Shown piece by piece: positions 29,009 to 37,884 of a stretch of 64,000 nt of DNA. The translations under genes and the position numbers were made by a program. The notes under the pieces are model-generated. The model made no database searches. It saw nothing but the letters and a program-made list of their open reading frames with translations, and had not been told where the DNA came from. How positions within the stretch are numbered: the stretch's first letter is position 1; each line of letters begins with the position of its first letter. Source of the DNA: Halobacillus halophilus. Its GTDB lineage: Bacteria > Bacillota > Bacilli > Bacillales > Halobacillaceae. The DNA lies in NCBI RefSeq assembly GCF_020171985.1, contig NZ_JAIVAL010000005.1, positions 62,001 to 126,000 of the forward strand. The letters are read 5' to 3'.

Positions 29009-30229
29009 TTATTCGTTATTTTCTTTATCAGCTAATTGTTTTTTTAATTTTCTAATTTCATCATAAAATAGTGAGGTCTCTTCGTTCGAAAGCTGTTCAT
29101 TTCCATAACGGACTTTCTTATATAAATGGAGGTTCTCTGCACTAATCCCTATACGGTCAAACCAATTTTGGAGGGACTCATTATACTTACGGCCATACCC
29201 GCATTTTTGAGCATAACGCTCAAATTGCAAGAACTGTTTTCTTACTGGACCGTCAGCAGGGCTTCGTCTAAACCTCCAATCTGATTCATGCTCCTCATCG
29301 GTATAATGTAGGTCATAGCTTTTATAAGTTAACATTTGTTTATCTATTGGATCAGTACTTTTGTTGTTTCTTAGACGGTACATAATATACAAAACGAGAA
29401 TAATACCAATAATTAGTAGGATAACCGTTCCAGCCTGTGCAGCCTCTGTTAATTGCTGGGAGGGTTCACTGTCTGCTGAAGAAAGAGGTTCATTAGAATC
29501 ACGCAGCATTTCACTGCTCTCCTGGTCCTGATTAAATGTCGCTGAAGGCTCAATTTCAGATACCTCAATTCCCGTAAGCTCTACTATAAAGAAAAAACCC
29601 TGAATCCCTTTTAAAAACACCATGGAAACTGCCTGCCATGAACCTGTAATGAATAACCTTAGAGGTTGAAACAATGCTGATAAAATAGAAGCACCCGCGA
29701 AGAAACCAAATAACAGAATTACTAATTTCTTCTTCCCTTTTTTTCGATCACTTTTGGAAACCTCTATGTAATGAGAGAAAAAATAACCAAGAATAATCAC
29801 ACCGTATTGCAGTGCTAAGATTATAATAATCTCTGTCTGGGCAAAGAAAAGCATACATACAAAAGCCGTAATCGTTGTAAACAAAAGTATAAATCGTTCG
29901 TTTTCCCGATCGGGTTCCTGCTCGTGCAACAGATAACGCCAAACCAGAAAGCCGGAAAGCATGAGGCTAAAAACCAGCGGGACTCCCATTACTGCAGCTA
30001 TCCCAGCTACTAATACAGCTACAATAATGAAGGGAACGAAGCTGGAAGATAGCTTGGAGGACCCAAGGAAGAATAAAAGTGACAAGATAATGACTGTTAT
30101 AAAGGGGAGAAGAGGTACCTGGAGAGAAATCCAGCTCCATCTTCCCATAAGAAATAGTAAAAAGAAAAAAGCCAGACCTTCACTTACAAATTGGTAGGAC
30201 ATGACGGTTAATTTATTTCCACTAATCAT
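29009..30229 (-). CDS. Membrane protein with C-terminal DUF4129-like domain, lacking the transglutaminase core
   Basis: A 406-residue protein with 5-6 membrane helices in residues 1-215, an acidic Ser/Glu linker (about 225-255), one more helix (about 262-282) and a cytosolic tail (KQFLQFERYAQKCGYGRKYNESLQNWFDRIG) typical of DUF4129. In B. subtilis the third gene of this operon type (YebA-like) is about 700+ residues and includes a transglutaminase-like domain between the membrane part and DUF4129. Here that domain is absent and no separate gene for it is seen. The gene overlaps the DUF58 gene by ATGA. Confidence 0.8.
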   Translation of the reverse strand: MISGNKLTVMSYQFVSEGLAFFFLLFLMGRWSWISLQVPLLPFITVIILSLLFFLGSSKLSSSFVPFIIVAVLVAGIAAVMGVPLVFSLMLSGFLVWRYLLHEQEPDRENERFILLFTTITAFVCMLFFAQTEIIIILALQYGVIILGYFFSHYIEVSKSDRKKGKKKLVILLFGFFAGASILSALFQPLRLFITGSWQAVSMVFLKGIQGFFFIVELTGIEVSEIEPSATFNQDQESSEMLRDSNEPLSSADSEPSQQLTEAAQAGTVILLIIGIILVLYIMYRLRNNKSTDPIDKQMLTYKSYDLHYTDEEHESDWRFRRSPADGPVRKQFLQFERYAQKCGYGRKYNESLQNWFDRIGISAENLHLYKKVRYGNEQLSNEETSLFYDEIRKLKKQLADKENNE

Positions 30230-31440
30230 ACAGATGCTCCCCTATAAGAAAAAGGCACCAAGATAGCTTGGCCTTCTTCTACTTGGACTTGAAATACTTT
30301 CAAACCTTTCCGGTTCCATTCTTTAATGTATCGATAAGTATGTTCAGGTATATCTCCTACAAAAATAATCGTTTTCTTCTTGTAAAGATTGTGGTGTAAC
30401 CGGTGCATCAGCTCTTCCACTGGCATAAATAACTGGCTAACTTGAATCCGCGCCAGTAACTCCAGAGAATCCTTTAATTGTTGATTTCCACTGCCTTCAG
30501 GTTGAAAAAAGAATGGTTTTTCATGCGGTCTCCTCATATTGACTAATAGCTCAAAATCGTAGTTATTTCGTGCAGCAAAATAACAAAGGTAGCTTGCATA
30601 AGATAATAGATTTTCTAGGTTTCCCGATATGTGTTCGTTCCCCAGTCGGGTTTGCTGCGTTACATTTACAACAATCGTCCAGCTAATATCTGCTTCGCGT
30701 TCATAAACTTTAGTTTGCAGCGTGCCTGTTTTAGCACTTGCTTTCCAGTGAATACGATGAAACGGATCAGAAGATACATAATCTCTGGTTCCTACAGGAG
30801 TAAGTAAATCCTCAAATGGGGAAAATGATGCCCTCTTTTGACCAGGTGCTATTTGAAATACTTCTTCCATTCCATATACCGTCATTTGATTAGGGTAAAT
30901 TACGATCTCCGTCTCATAATGTGGCAGAAACTTCATAGATATTGAAGTGAATTTTATTAAATGCGGAAAACGATATTGAATATCCGTAATTTTTGTAACC
31001 CCGCGCTTCACGGCTTTGATTGGAAGTCTTACTTCCTTTTCTCCTTCGCTCATTAATGAAAGTGGAAGTGAATATTGATGGCCTTTCGAACTCTTTCTGG
31101 TAATAGAACTATCAGCCTTAATGTTCGAGTTACTCTCAAAAGATAATCGCCCGTTTAGGACAGGAGCTTTTGAATTATTTCTAAATCGGAAATGCAGCGA
31201 TGTATCTTCTCCAGGAAATAACCTAATTGAAGTTCTATGGTTAAAAAGTTTCAGTGATGCCCCACTGTATCCATCATACCATTTACTCGCTAGAGCAATA
31301 ACTACGAGTAAACTAGTGGGTATCAGCAGATTGGATTGATTGAGAAAAAGACTTAATACTCCAGTCAATAAGATCATCGCTAAAAGAAAATCATAATACT
31401 TGTGGTTTCCATACCCAAGATCTTTCTTCCACTGGTTCAC
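30226..31440 (-). CDS. yeaD: DUF58-domain protein (YeaD type)
   Basis: A 404-residue protein with two N-terminal membrane helices (about residues 17-57), a beta-rich region, then the DUF58 core (DYVSSDPFHRIHWKASAKTGTLQTKVYE) in a vWA-like fold. DUF58 proteins partner MoxR ATPases in envelope-linked assembly or chaperone functions that are mostly undefined. The start is GTG, overlapping the MoxR stop (GTGA). It is the middle gene of a three-gene operon. Confidence 0.85.
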   Translation of the reverse strand: MNQWKKDLGYGNHKYYDFLLAMILLTGVLSLFLNQSNLLIPTSLLVVIALASKWYDGYSGASLKLFNHRTSIRLFPGEDTSLHFRFRNNSKAPVLNGRLSFESNSNIKADSSITRKSSKGHQYSLPLSLMSEGEKEVRLPIKAVKRGVTKITDIQYRFPHLIKFTSISMKFLPHYETEIVIYPNQMTVYGMEEVFQIAPGQKRASFSPFEDLLTPVGTRDYVSSDPFHRIHWKASAKTGTLQTKVYEREADISWTIVVNVTQQTRLGNEHISGNLENLLSYASYLCYFAARNNYDFELLVNMRRPHEKPFFFQPEGSGNQQLKDSLELLARIQVSQLFMPVEELMHRLHHNLYKKKTIIFVGDIPEHTYRYIKEWNRKGLKVFQVQVEEGQAILVPFSYRGASV

Positions 31441-32390
31441 CGTATATCTCCCGTTTCCACAGGTACGGGTACTTGTTCTATAAGTTCACTTACCACTTGA
31501 GAATTCGTTTTTCGAATTGACCCCTCCATTGAAAGGACAATACGATGTTCAAATACATAAGGAGCCAGTTCTTTTGCATCCTCAGGAGTCACATAACTCC
31601 TCCCATTGAGTAATGCTTTAGCCTGACAGGCCCTCATATAAACTAATGCTCCACGAGTACTTACTCCTAATTCAATATCGTGATTATGCCGCGTTAAACG
31701 TACAAGATCCAATAAATAGTTCATCGTATCCTCAGCAATCGTCACTTTTTTTACTTCTTCGCGCAAAGTCAAAACATCTTCAGTATGTAGATCAGCCATT
31801 AACGTATCCATAGGTTCATCCAGTTGATAGGTACGCAAAATGTTTCTTTCTTCTTCGGCTGACGGATAGCCCATATCTATCTTAAACAAGAATCGATCGA
31901 GTTGGGCCTCTGGTAACGGGAAGGTACCCTGACTGCTCTCGATTGGGTTCTGAGTAGCGATTACAAATAATGGAGGCGCAATTCGTAACGTTTCTCCATC
32001 TACTGTGGTCTGTTTTTCTTCCATCACCTCCAAAAGGCTGGACTGGGTTTTAGGCGTGGCCCGATTTATTTCATCTGCCAATAAAATATTCGTCATAACA
32101 GGTCCTTTTCTTAATTCAAATTCCTGTGTTTTTGGGTTAAAAAATTGAATCCCCGTCACATCACTGGGAAGAACATCCGGTGTGAATTGGACACGGCTAA
32201 ACTTACCATCCATGATCTTCGCAAAACTTTTGGCCAATTTCGTCTTTCCAGACCCTGGAACGCTTTCCAGCAGAACATGACCATCTGCAAGTATTGCTGT
32301 AAACAACAACTCTATAACCTCTCCCTTCCCTAATATCACTTGGTTAATGGATTCGTGCGCTTTCCTAACAGATTCTGTTTTTATACCCAA
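31437..32390 (-). CDS. yeaC: MoxR-family AAA+ ATPase (YeaC type)
   Basis: A 317-residue AAA+ protein: Walker A SVPGSGKTKLAKS, Walker B ILLADEINRATPK, sensor 1 FVIATQNPIE, and the arginine finger in PEAQLDRFLFKIDMGYPS. MoxR ATPases act as chaperones for metal-cofactor insertion or envelope complexes with DUF58 partners. It is the first gene of the operon, with a TTG start about 9 bases after AAAGGGG. Orthology to yeaC is by operon type. Confidence 0.9.
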   Translation of the reverse strand: MGIKTESVRKAHESINQVILGKGEVIELLFTAILADGHVLLESVPGSGKTKLAKSFAKIMDGKFSRVQFTPDVLPSDVTGIQFFNPKTQEFELRKGPVMTNILLADEINRATPKTQSSLLEVMEEKQTTVDGETLRIAPPLFVIATQNPIESSQGTFPLPEAQLDRFLFKIDMGYPSAEEERNILRTYQLDEPMDTLMADLHTEDVLTLREEVKKVTIAEDTMNYLLDLVRLTRHNHDIELGVSTRGALVYMRACQAKALLNGRSYVTPEDAKELAPYVFEHRIVLSMEGSIRKTNSQVVSELIEQVPVPVETGDIR

Positions 32391-32470
32391 TCTTCATTTC
32401 CCCTTTATGTATGTATATATACCTACCTAATCGTAACACATTTCTGATAATTCTATTTAAAAACAAAAAA

Positions 32471-32501
32471 ACAACCTGTTCTCTTCAGAAGAACAGGTTG
32501 T
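32471..32501 (-). terminator. Terminator after the betaine-type binding protein gene
   Basis: The stem ACAACCTGTTCT/AGAACAGGTTGT with a short loop is followed on the minus strand by TTTTTTTGTTT. Confidence 0.85.
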
Positions 32502-32515
32502 TCGTAAAGAAATTG

Positions 32516-33433
32516 TTATTCAGCTGTCCATTCATCAATGACATCCTGATGTTCATCGATCCAGTTTTGAGCACCCTCTTCAGGAGTTTCTGCTTCGTTT
32601 AAAGCAGCCATTAGACTACCCAGCTGCTGGTCATCCATCTTAAAGTTATCAAACCATTTTACAACTGTAGGATTGTCTTCTTCCAAACCTTTACGGGCAG
32701 CATATGAAATATTTTCTGATTTGCCATATACACCTTTTGTATCTTCGAGGAACTTAAGATCCATTTCAGCGAATACCCAGTGAGGTTTCCATAGGGTTAC
32801 AACAATTGGTTCTTCATCTTCAATGGCACCTTTAAGTTCTGTAGTCATGGTCGGGCCAGATGAAGCGGCAAGTGAATAGTCCAAATCGTATTCGTTAATG
32901 GCATCTTCCGTTAATGACATTAGACTAGCACCGGCGTCAATTCCCACAATTTGTTTCTCATCTAATACATCTGTAGTTTTCAAATCTTCTATCGTATTAA
33001 TGTCTTCCATGTATGTTGGTACCACAAGTCCTAATTGAGTACCTTCATACCACGTTTCGCGCCAGTCAATATCTTCTTCATATTTATCATAGAAAGCTTT
33101 GTCTGTATTCGGAAGCCAGATTTCCATTCCGATATCTAGATCTCCAGAAGAAAGGGCTTCATATAGGAATCCTTTTTCTACCTGTTTAAGCTCCACGTCA
33201 TAACCTTTTTCTTCTAAGACTATTTTCCACATATTTGATACGGCTACGTTTTCAGCCCAGTTGTTCATACCAATACTGATAGATCCTTTTTCTTCGGTAG
33301 ATTCGCCATTATCTGAACCACCTTCGCCATTTCCACCTTCAGCGTTCTCAGAGTCGTCTCCTCCACCACAAGCGGCCAGTACAAGCACTATTCCTAAAAA
33401 TAATGCAGGAAGCCATTTACGTAAATTGCTCAT
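32516..33433 (-). CDS. Glycine betaine/choline-type ABC transporter substrate-binding lipoprotein (OpuAC-like)
   Basis: A 305-residue lipoprotein with signal peptide and lipobox LVLAAC, a long acidic Gly/Ser/Glu linker, then an OpuAC/ProX-type domain with tryptophans suited to a quaternary-ammonium aromatic cage (NNWAEN, EIWLPN, LWKPHW). It would capture glycine betaine, proline betaine or a related osmolyte outside the membrane. No ATPase or permease gene accompanies it, so it is an orphan binding protein. Several opu systems are normal in salt-tolerant Bacillaceae, and this one may feed a transporter encoded elsewhere. Confidence 0.88.
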   Translation of the reverse strand: MSNLRKWLPALFLGIVLVLAACGGGDDSENAEGGNGEGGSDNGESTEEKGSISIGMNNWAENVAVSNMWKIVLEEKGYDVELKQVEKGFLYEALSSGDLDIGMEIWLPNTDKAFYDKYEEDIDWRETWYEGTQLGLVVPTYMEDINTIEDLKTTDVLDEKQIVGIDAGASLMSLTEDAINEYDLDYSLAASSGPTMTTELKGAIEDEEPIVVTLWKPHWVFAEMDLKFLEDTKGVYGKSENISYAARKGLEEDNPTVVKWFDNFKMDDQQLGSLMAALNEAETPEEGAQNWIDEHQDVIDEWTAE

Positions 33434-33488
33434 TAATATCCTCCTTTAGCATATTCCCTGATGACTTTAGTCTTGATTATATTTTCAT

Positions 33489-33516
33489 ATTATAGCATAA
33501 ACAATTTCAAGTTCAA
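33489..33516 (-). promoter_or_regulatory. Predicted SigA promoter of the OpuAC-like gene
   Basis: TTGAAC (33511-33516) and a consensus TATAAT (33489-33494) are 16 bp apart, about 55 bases upstream of the start codon. Confidence 0.6.
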
Positions 33517-33579
33517 ACAATTTTAACTGTACAAATACTCTTTTCAGTTTTCACTAAATTAAGTTTTAATCAATTGGTA

Positions 33580-33620
33580 GGTTCCTCTGGTCATCCAATA
33601 TTTGGATGACCAGAGGAACC
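33580..33620. repeat. Long perfect inverted repeat (probable terminator without a U tract)
   Basis: A 19-bp perfect stem with a 3-base loop (arms GGTTCCTCTGGTCATCCAA) lies just after the yfhD-like gene. Neither side has a clear T run, so it may act as an RNA-stabilising hairpin or a transcription barrier rather than a classical terminator. Confidence 0.7.
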
Positions 33621-33632
33621 AGTATATGGAAT

Positions 33633-33821
33633 TTATTTATTTGATTTTTTGTGAGCGCGACGGTCAGCTGCTTTACTTCTTTCTAGAGCTTCCATATCTT
33701 CGCGATCGGCTATCTCTTCGGAGAATTCAACATCAATGCCCGGGTGCTTCTGATCTTTAGGTGTTTGAGGAAGTCGTTGTTTTCTCTTTCCTTTTCCGCT
33801 GTTATGTTCATCTCTTCCCAT
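33633..33821 (-). CDS. yfhD: YfhD-family small protein
   Basis: A 62-residue, very hydrophilic protein with a basic start (RDEHNSGKGKRKQRLPQ), the GIDVEFSEEIADREDMEALERSKAADRRA core typical of YfhD proteins, and a lysine-rich end. The family is found in Bacillaceae, probably spore- or sporulation-linked, with no known activity. The ATG is 8 bases after GGAGG; a TTG two codons upstream is possible. Confidence 0.8.
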   Translation of the reverse strand: MGRDEHNSGKGKRKQRLPQTPKDQKHPGIDVEFSEEIADREDMEALERSKAADRRAHKKSNK

Positions 33822-33907
33822 TCGCAATACCTCCTTTTAGTTGATCATTTCTATTATTTACAACTAACATCTTTATATTCTCTAGATATATTAAATAAAA
33901 TAAAAAA

Positions 33908-33943
33908 ACCCCAGAATCATCCGTTTTTTGGATGACCTGAGGT
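33908..33943 (-). terminator. Terminator of the MFS transporter gene
   Basis: An imperfect stem (CCTCAGGTCATCC with GGATGATTCTGGGG) is followed on the minus strand by TTTTTTTATTTT. Its arms share GGTCATCC with the inverted repeat at 33580. Confidence 0.85.
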
Positions 33944-33944
33944 G

Positions 33945-35126
33945 CTAATTATTTCCATATGAATGTTGCTGGATAGTCTTTGTTTTCGAAAGGCCTCTGG
34001 TAATGGAGAAACAGCCGGAAGCTAGAGCAAGAAGAACAAATAGTCCACCAACTGTAGCATTATGAATAACTGAACTTTGCTCAATTACGATACCACCTAT
34101 GGTTGAACCAAGTGCAATACCTAAGTGAAGAGCAGAGTTGTTCAAACTTTGCTGGATATCAGAAGTTTCAGGAGCAGTAACTACGAGATAACTTTGTTGA
34201 GCCGGAGTGATAGCCCAGCTTAAAGAACTCCAGAATACCATGACAATCAAAAATAAAGGTAATGAAAAAGTAACATAAGGAATAATAAAGATCGCTAAAG
34301 CAAACAGTACAATAATACCTATGATACTCTTCTCCGCTCCCCATTTATCAGCTGCCATACCTCCTATACCGCCGCCCGAAACTGCTGCCACACCAAAAAT
34401 AAAGTAAGCTATACTAACCCATGCTGGATCCAGCCCTAAAGTCGTTTTCAAAAAGGGTGTCAAATACGCATATAAGGTCAGATGACCTGTTAAAAACAAG
34501 AAGGAGGTCAGTTGGGCAGAAAAAATTTTCTTATCTTTTAAAGATTGAATCTGTTCCTTAATTGAAATCACAGGCTTTGGCTTAATTCGTTCCAAAGTAA
34601 ATGCCACAGCTATCATAGAAACTAATGTAAGGATTGAGATAAGCAAGAAAGGAACTCGCCACCCAAACGCATTACCAATGGTTAGACCTATTGGCACTCC
34701 CAAAACCAGTGAGCCGCTAATTCCCATAAAAATAATACCGATAGCACGCCCCCGGTATTGATGCTCCACAATAGCAGACGCAATCGTAACGCCAAGCACT
34801 ACCAACAAGGAGCCGCTTGCAGCCGTCAGTACCCTTGCCGCCATAAGAATAGCGTAAGAGGGACTCCAGAAAGCTATCATATTGCCTGTAAAAAAAATGA
34901 ATAACGTCCATAACATCAACTGTTTTCTTTCTATTTTGGCAGTCGCTGTTAAAAGTATGGGCGAAGCCAAAGCAAAAACCAGCGAGAAGATTGTAATTAA
35001 TAATCCTGCTTGCCCCAAAGAAATACGTAAATCAGCAGCAACGAGGTCTAAGGTGCCGCCTATAATTAACTCAACCGTACCGACTACAAAAGCAACAATA
35101 GCCAGCATGTACACTTTTTTGTTCAT
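33945..35126 (-). CDS. MFS transporter, drug/sugar efflux (DHA1) type
   Basis: A 393-residue transporter with 12 predicted membrane helices, the loop 2-3 region with TATAKIERKQLML, and the motif C-like GVPIGLTIGNAFGWRVPF near helix 5. It most resembles AraJ/YdhL-type DHA1 exporters, which extrude drugs, arabinose or purines. The start follows GGAGAGGG; a longer frame adds 17 residues without a better site. It is divergent from a TrmB-family regulator that probably controls it. Confidence 0.88.
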   Translation of the reverse strand: MNKKVYMLAIVAFVVGTVELIIGGTLDLVAADLRISLGQAGLLITIFSLVFALASPILLTATAKIERKQLMLWTLFIFFTGNMIAFWSPSYAILMAARVLTAASGSLLVVLGVTIASAIVEHQYRGRAIGIIFMGISGSLVLGVPIGLTIGNAFGWRVPFLLISILTLVSMIAVAFTLERIKPKPVISIKEQIQSLKDKKIFSAQLTSFLFLTGHLTLYAYLTPFLKTTLGLDPAWVSIAYFIFGVAAVSGGGIGGMAADKWGAEKSIIGIIVLFALAIFIIPYVTFSLPLFLIVMVFWSSLSWAITPAQQSYLVVTAPETSDIQQSLNNSALHLGIALGSTIGGIVIEQSSVIHNATVGGLFVLLALASGCFSITRGLSKTKTIQQHSYGNN

Positions 35127-35274
35127 TCGACTAAAACCCTCTCCAATTAGGTTACCACTACAATAGTAACCATTCACCTTTACAAATACAAGAGAAAATA
35201 TGCTAGTATATTTTACGCAACAACTTATTCCATGTATTCTGTAAGCAAGAAATTATGGTCAAGGGGAATCTATT

Positions 35275-36033
35275 ATGTTACAAAAATTCGGTTTTACTCA
35301 GTACGAAAGCCAAGTTTTTGAAGTATTATCCGCAAGTCATCAGCCCATGGACGCAAGTACAATTGTTAGATTTTCTCAAGTTCCCAAGTCAAAAGTTTAT
35401 GAAGTGCTGAATCGAATGGTTGAGAAAGGGCTAATCTTAAGTTCCTCTACTAATCGAAAAAAACTTTATAATGCGGTTCCACTTGAAACTATTATCGAAA
35501 ACCTAACATCCGAGTTTGAAGCAAATGTGAAAGAGCTGAGGAATAAAGAATACACTCCCCTTCCGGTGGACGATCGTGTGTGGACGGTAAAAAACAGAAG
35601 AACGATCTCGTCTCTAACAAAAGATTTAACGGAGAATGCGAACTCCAGCATTTACATATCAGGTTGGAATGAGCATTTAAAGGATCTCACTCCATTGCTT
35701 GAACAGAAAAAAAATGAGGGCGTTACAGTAGAAATGCTGTCTGTAGGTGAACTGAAGAGTTCCATCCCACAAACTCATGTGTTAATACCGAATGAAGGAC
35801 ATGAAGCTCTTGAGAAATATCAATTATTGATAGTTGATGAAAAGGAGATCTTGTTCGCAGGGATTGAGCAGGGGGAGTGGCAGGGGATCCAAACACTATC
35901 CAGATCTCTTGTGAAATTTTTCACTGAATTCTTTTACCACGACGTAGCTCTTACCGAAATTACAAATAAATATGAAAACACTCTCATGGAGGATGAAAGT
36001 ATCAAAAAAATTCTTATGAAACTGAGGTATTAA
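35275..36033 (+). CDS. TrmB-family transcriptional regulator
   Basis: A 252-residue regulator. It has an N-terminal winged helix (residues 5-75, KFGFTQYESQVFEVL, SKVYEVLNRMVEKGLI), a coiled-coil linker (about 78-100) and a C-terminal phospholipase D-like effector fold (SIYISGWNEHLKDL, IVDEKEILFAGI). TrmB proteins in archaea sense sugars; bacterial members are little studied. The divergent arrangement with the MFS exporter (about 150 bp between starts) suggests it senses the exporter's substrate. An AAGGGGA site precedes the ATG. Confidence 0.85.
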   Translation: MLQKFGFTQYESQVFEVLSASHQPMDASTIVRFSQVPKSKVYEVLNRMVEKGLILSSSTNRKKLYNAVPLETIIENLTSEFEANVKELRNKEYTPLPVDDRVWTVKNRRTISSLTKDLTENANSSIYISGWNEHLKDLTPLLEQKKNEGVTVEMLSVGELKSSIPQTHVLIPNEGHEALEKYQLLIVDEKEILFAGIEQGEWQGIQTLSRSLVKFFTEFFYHDVALTEITNKYENTLMEDESIKKILMKLRY

Positions 36034-36035
36034 AA

Positions 36036-36073
36036 ACACCTCGGGCATCCTCTCTTCAGGAGGCCCGAGGTGT
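36036..36073. terminator. Bidirectional terminator
   Basis: ACACCTCGGGC pairs with GCCCGAGGTGT around a loop. TTTTTAATAC follows on the minus strand. It separates two convergent genes. Confidence 0.85.
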
Positions 36074-36078
36074 CATCA

Positions 36079-36318
36079 TTATACCTTTTCAACTACATAA
36101 GCTTTTTTCTCACGGAAATATTTTTCTCCGTCCTCAGCAGAATGTTCAAAGAATCCTTCAAATACGTCTACCACTTTATATTGGCGCTCAGGATCAGTAA
36201 ACAATTGTGATTCATTGTTTGATAGAACAACCACATCGGTTGTAGAAACAAAGCTGTCTAATTCTTTTGCTAAATAGTTTTGACCTACTTCTACATTACT
36301 TAAACGATGTTGTGTCAT
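36079..36318 (-). CDS. Hypothetical protein, 79 residues
   Basis: A small acidic soluble protein: NVEVGQNYLAKELDSFVSTTDVVVLSNNESQLF, then YKVVDVFEGFFEHSAEDGEKYFREKKAYVVEKV. The start chosen lies after an AAAGGTGG site; a longer frame running upstream has no ribosome site. No family is recognised with confidence. The terminator directly after it supports a real gene. Confidence 0.6.
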   Translation of the reverse strand: MTQHRLSNVEVGQNYLAKELDSFVSTTDVVVLSNNESQLFTDPERQYKVVDVFEGFFEHSAEDGEKYFREKKAYVVEKV

Positions 36319-36429
36319 TTCTTTATTCCACCTTTCATATATGGATGGTTTCCCCTTAAGATAAGCTGTAAAACATAAGAAATCGATTGGATATAGAATG
36401 GGTAATGGAAAAGAATTTACGAGTTTCAC

Positions 36430-36930
36430 CTTATATTAAAATAGTGTGAACTTACCAAAGGAAGAATTTTTGTTTATTATGTTAGGCACGGAAGTTGAAA
36501 ACCTCTAGTCCAGACTTTATCTTTAACAAGAATTCACGTGGCTTATCCCTTCAGCGGTTAAACTACAGCCATTACCTCTACCTTCAAACTAATGCATACC
36601 GAAATAACCCCCCAACATTATCCAGCTGTCTTTTTGTAAAGATCAAGCTGAAGGCTTTGATACAGGGAAAGCCCCTTTTACCCGGGGACTACTTGAATGT
36701 TTATTATGCTGAATTTAATATCAAAGAAGCGGGTATATGTGTTAAGAAAGAAAGGAATGAATTAAATACCTGCCGAATGTGACAGTTAACCCACAACCAC
36801 GATCAATATTACCTGGTTTGAGCAGCAAATGAAGTGTAAAAGTATTAAAAGGAATTGAGAATGGAGGTTAAAAACCATTTTCAATCATCAAAGAAAGCAG
36901 AGGCCGGTCTCAAATAGCTTTTGCTGCGAG
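36430..36930. other. Intergenic stretch without a convincing gene
   Basis: About 500 bp between a small minus-strand gene and the hydrolase gene. A TTG-started 95-codon plus-strand frame (36495-36782) is open but has no ribosome site and a composition unlike neighbouring proteins, apart from a tail (PGDYLNVYYAEFNIKEAG) that looks somewhat protein-like. It could be a decayed gene. No riboswitch or repeat was seen. Confidence 0.4.
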
Positions 36931-36960
36931 TTGGTCTTTTTATTAGATAGAGGTGTAAAA

Positions 36961-37770
36961 TTGTTAGAATATAAAGTATTTAGTGAAGATCATACAAAAC
37001 CATACGTACTTCTACTACATGGAATAGGTGGGAGTGCCAATATCTTCTTCCCCCAAATTAAAGAATATAGAAAACATTTCAATGTAGTCGCTATACACTT
37101 GCGAGGACATAAGGGATCTCCAAGTGTTTATTCAAACTCAAACTGCTTTTCTTTTAAAGAGGCGGCGAATGATATTCTTGAAGTTATGGATCAATTACGA
37201 ATCAAGAAAGCACATGTCGTTGGGGTGTCTCTTGGAACGGTTATCATTCACCAATTGCTCTCCATAGCCCCCCATCGAATAGAAACAGCCGTAATGGGAG
37301 GAGCCATAACAAAAGTTAACCTTATATCCAGGCTGCTTCTTAATTTGGGAAAGCTGGCCAAAAATGTGATGCCATATTTATGGTTGTATTCTTTGTTCGC
37401 GCGAGTGCTGATGCCTAGAAAAAACCACAAAGAATCAAGGAATGCTTTCATAAAAGAAGCTTCTCAAATGAAACGAGAAGAGTTTTTAGGTTGGTATGAT
37501 ATAGCCCATACAGTAGACACTACCTTTGAAGATGTAGAAAAAACGGCTCCACTTATTCCTAAACTTTATCTCATGGGCAGCGGAGACCGCATGTTTAAGA
37601 AAGATACATGGAAGGATGTAAAGAATATGCCTAATACAACATGTCTTTTCATTCCTAATTCCGGCCATGTAGTAAACTTGGACACACCAGAGATTTTCAA
37701 TAACTGCTCCATCTCTTATATAAAAGCCAAAGGAAACATCCAGGGCTCTTTATTAGAAGAAAAGACTTGA
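36961..37770 (+). CDS. Alpha/beta hydrolase
   Basis: A 269-residue alpha/beta hydrolase: oxyanion region LLLHGIGGSANIF, nucleophile elbow GVSLGT (Ser), acid in LMGSGDRMF (Asp) and catalytic histidine in PNSGHVVNLD. A helical cap lies between (LISRLLLNLGKLAKNVMPYLW). It is probably a cytosolic esterase or lipase-like hydrolase of unknown substrate. The TTG start after an AGAGGTG site is preferred over a longer frame beginning 10 codons upstream. Confidence 0.8.
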   Translation: MLEYKVFSEDHTKPYVLLLHGIGGSANIFFPQIKEYRKHFNVVAIHLRGHKGSPSVYSNSNCFSFKEAANDILEVMDQLRIKKAHVVGVSLGTVIIHQLLSIAPHRIETAVMGGAITKVNLISRLLLNLGKLAKNVMPYLWLYSLFARVLMPRKNHKESRNAFIKEASQMKREEFLGWYDIAHTVDTTFEDVEKTAPLIPKLYLMGSGDRMFKKDTWKDVKNMPNTTCLFIPNSGHVVNLDTPEIFNNCSISYIKAKGNIQGSLLEEKT

Positions 37771-37884
37771 GCAATCGGTTTATGAAGGAGAAAGAGGTTC
37801 GAGGAGCGGCTCTTTCTCCAATAAAAAATCATTCGGTGTGTGTCACCACAAGCATCCCTCTCTGCCCTCTAAAGCTTTTTTCTT

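Noticed and set aside
36495-36782. A 95-codon plus-strand frame
   Set aside because: No ribosome site and an unconvincing protein sequence. It is recorded only as an intergenic remark.
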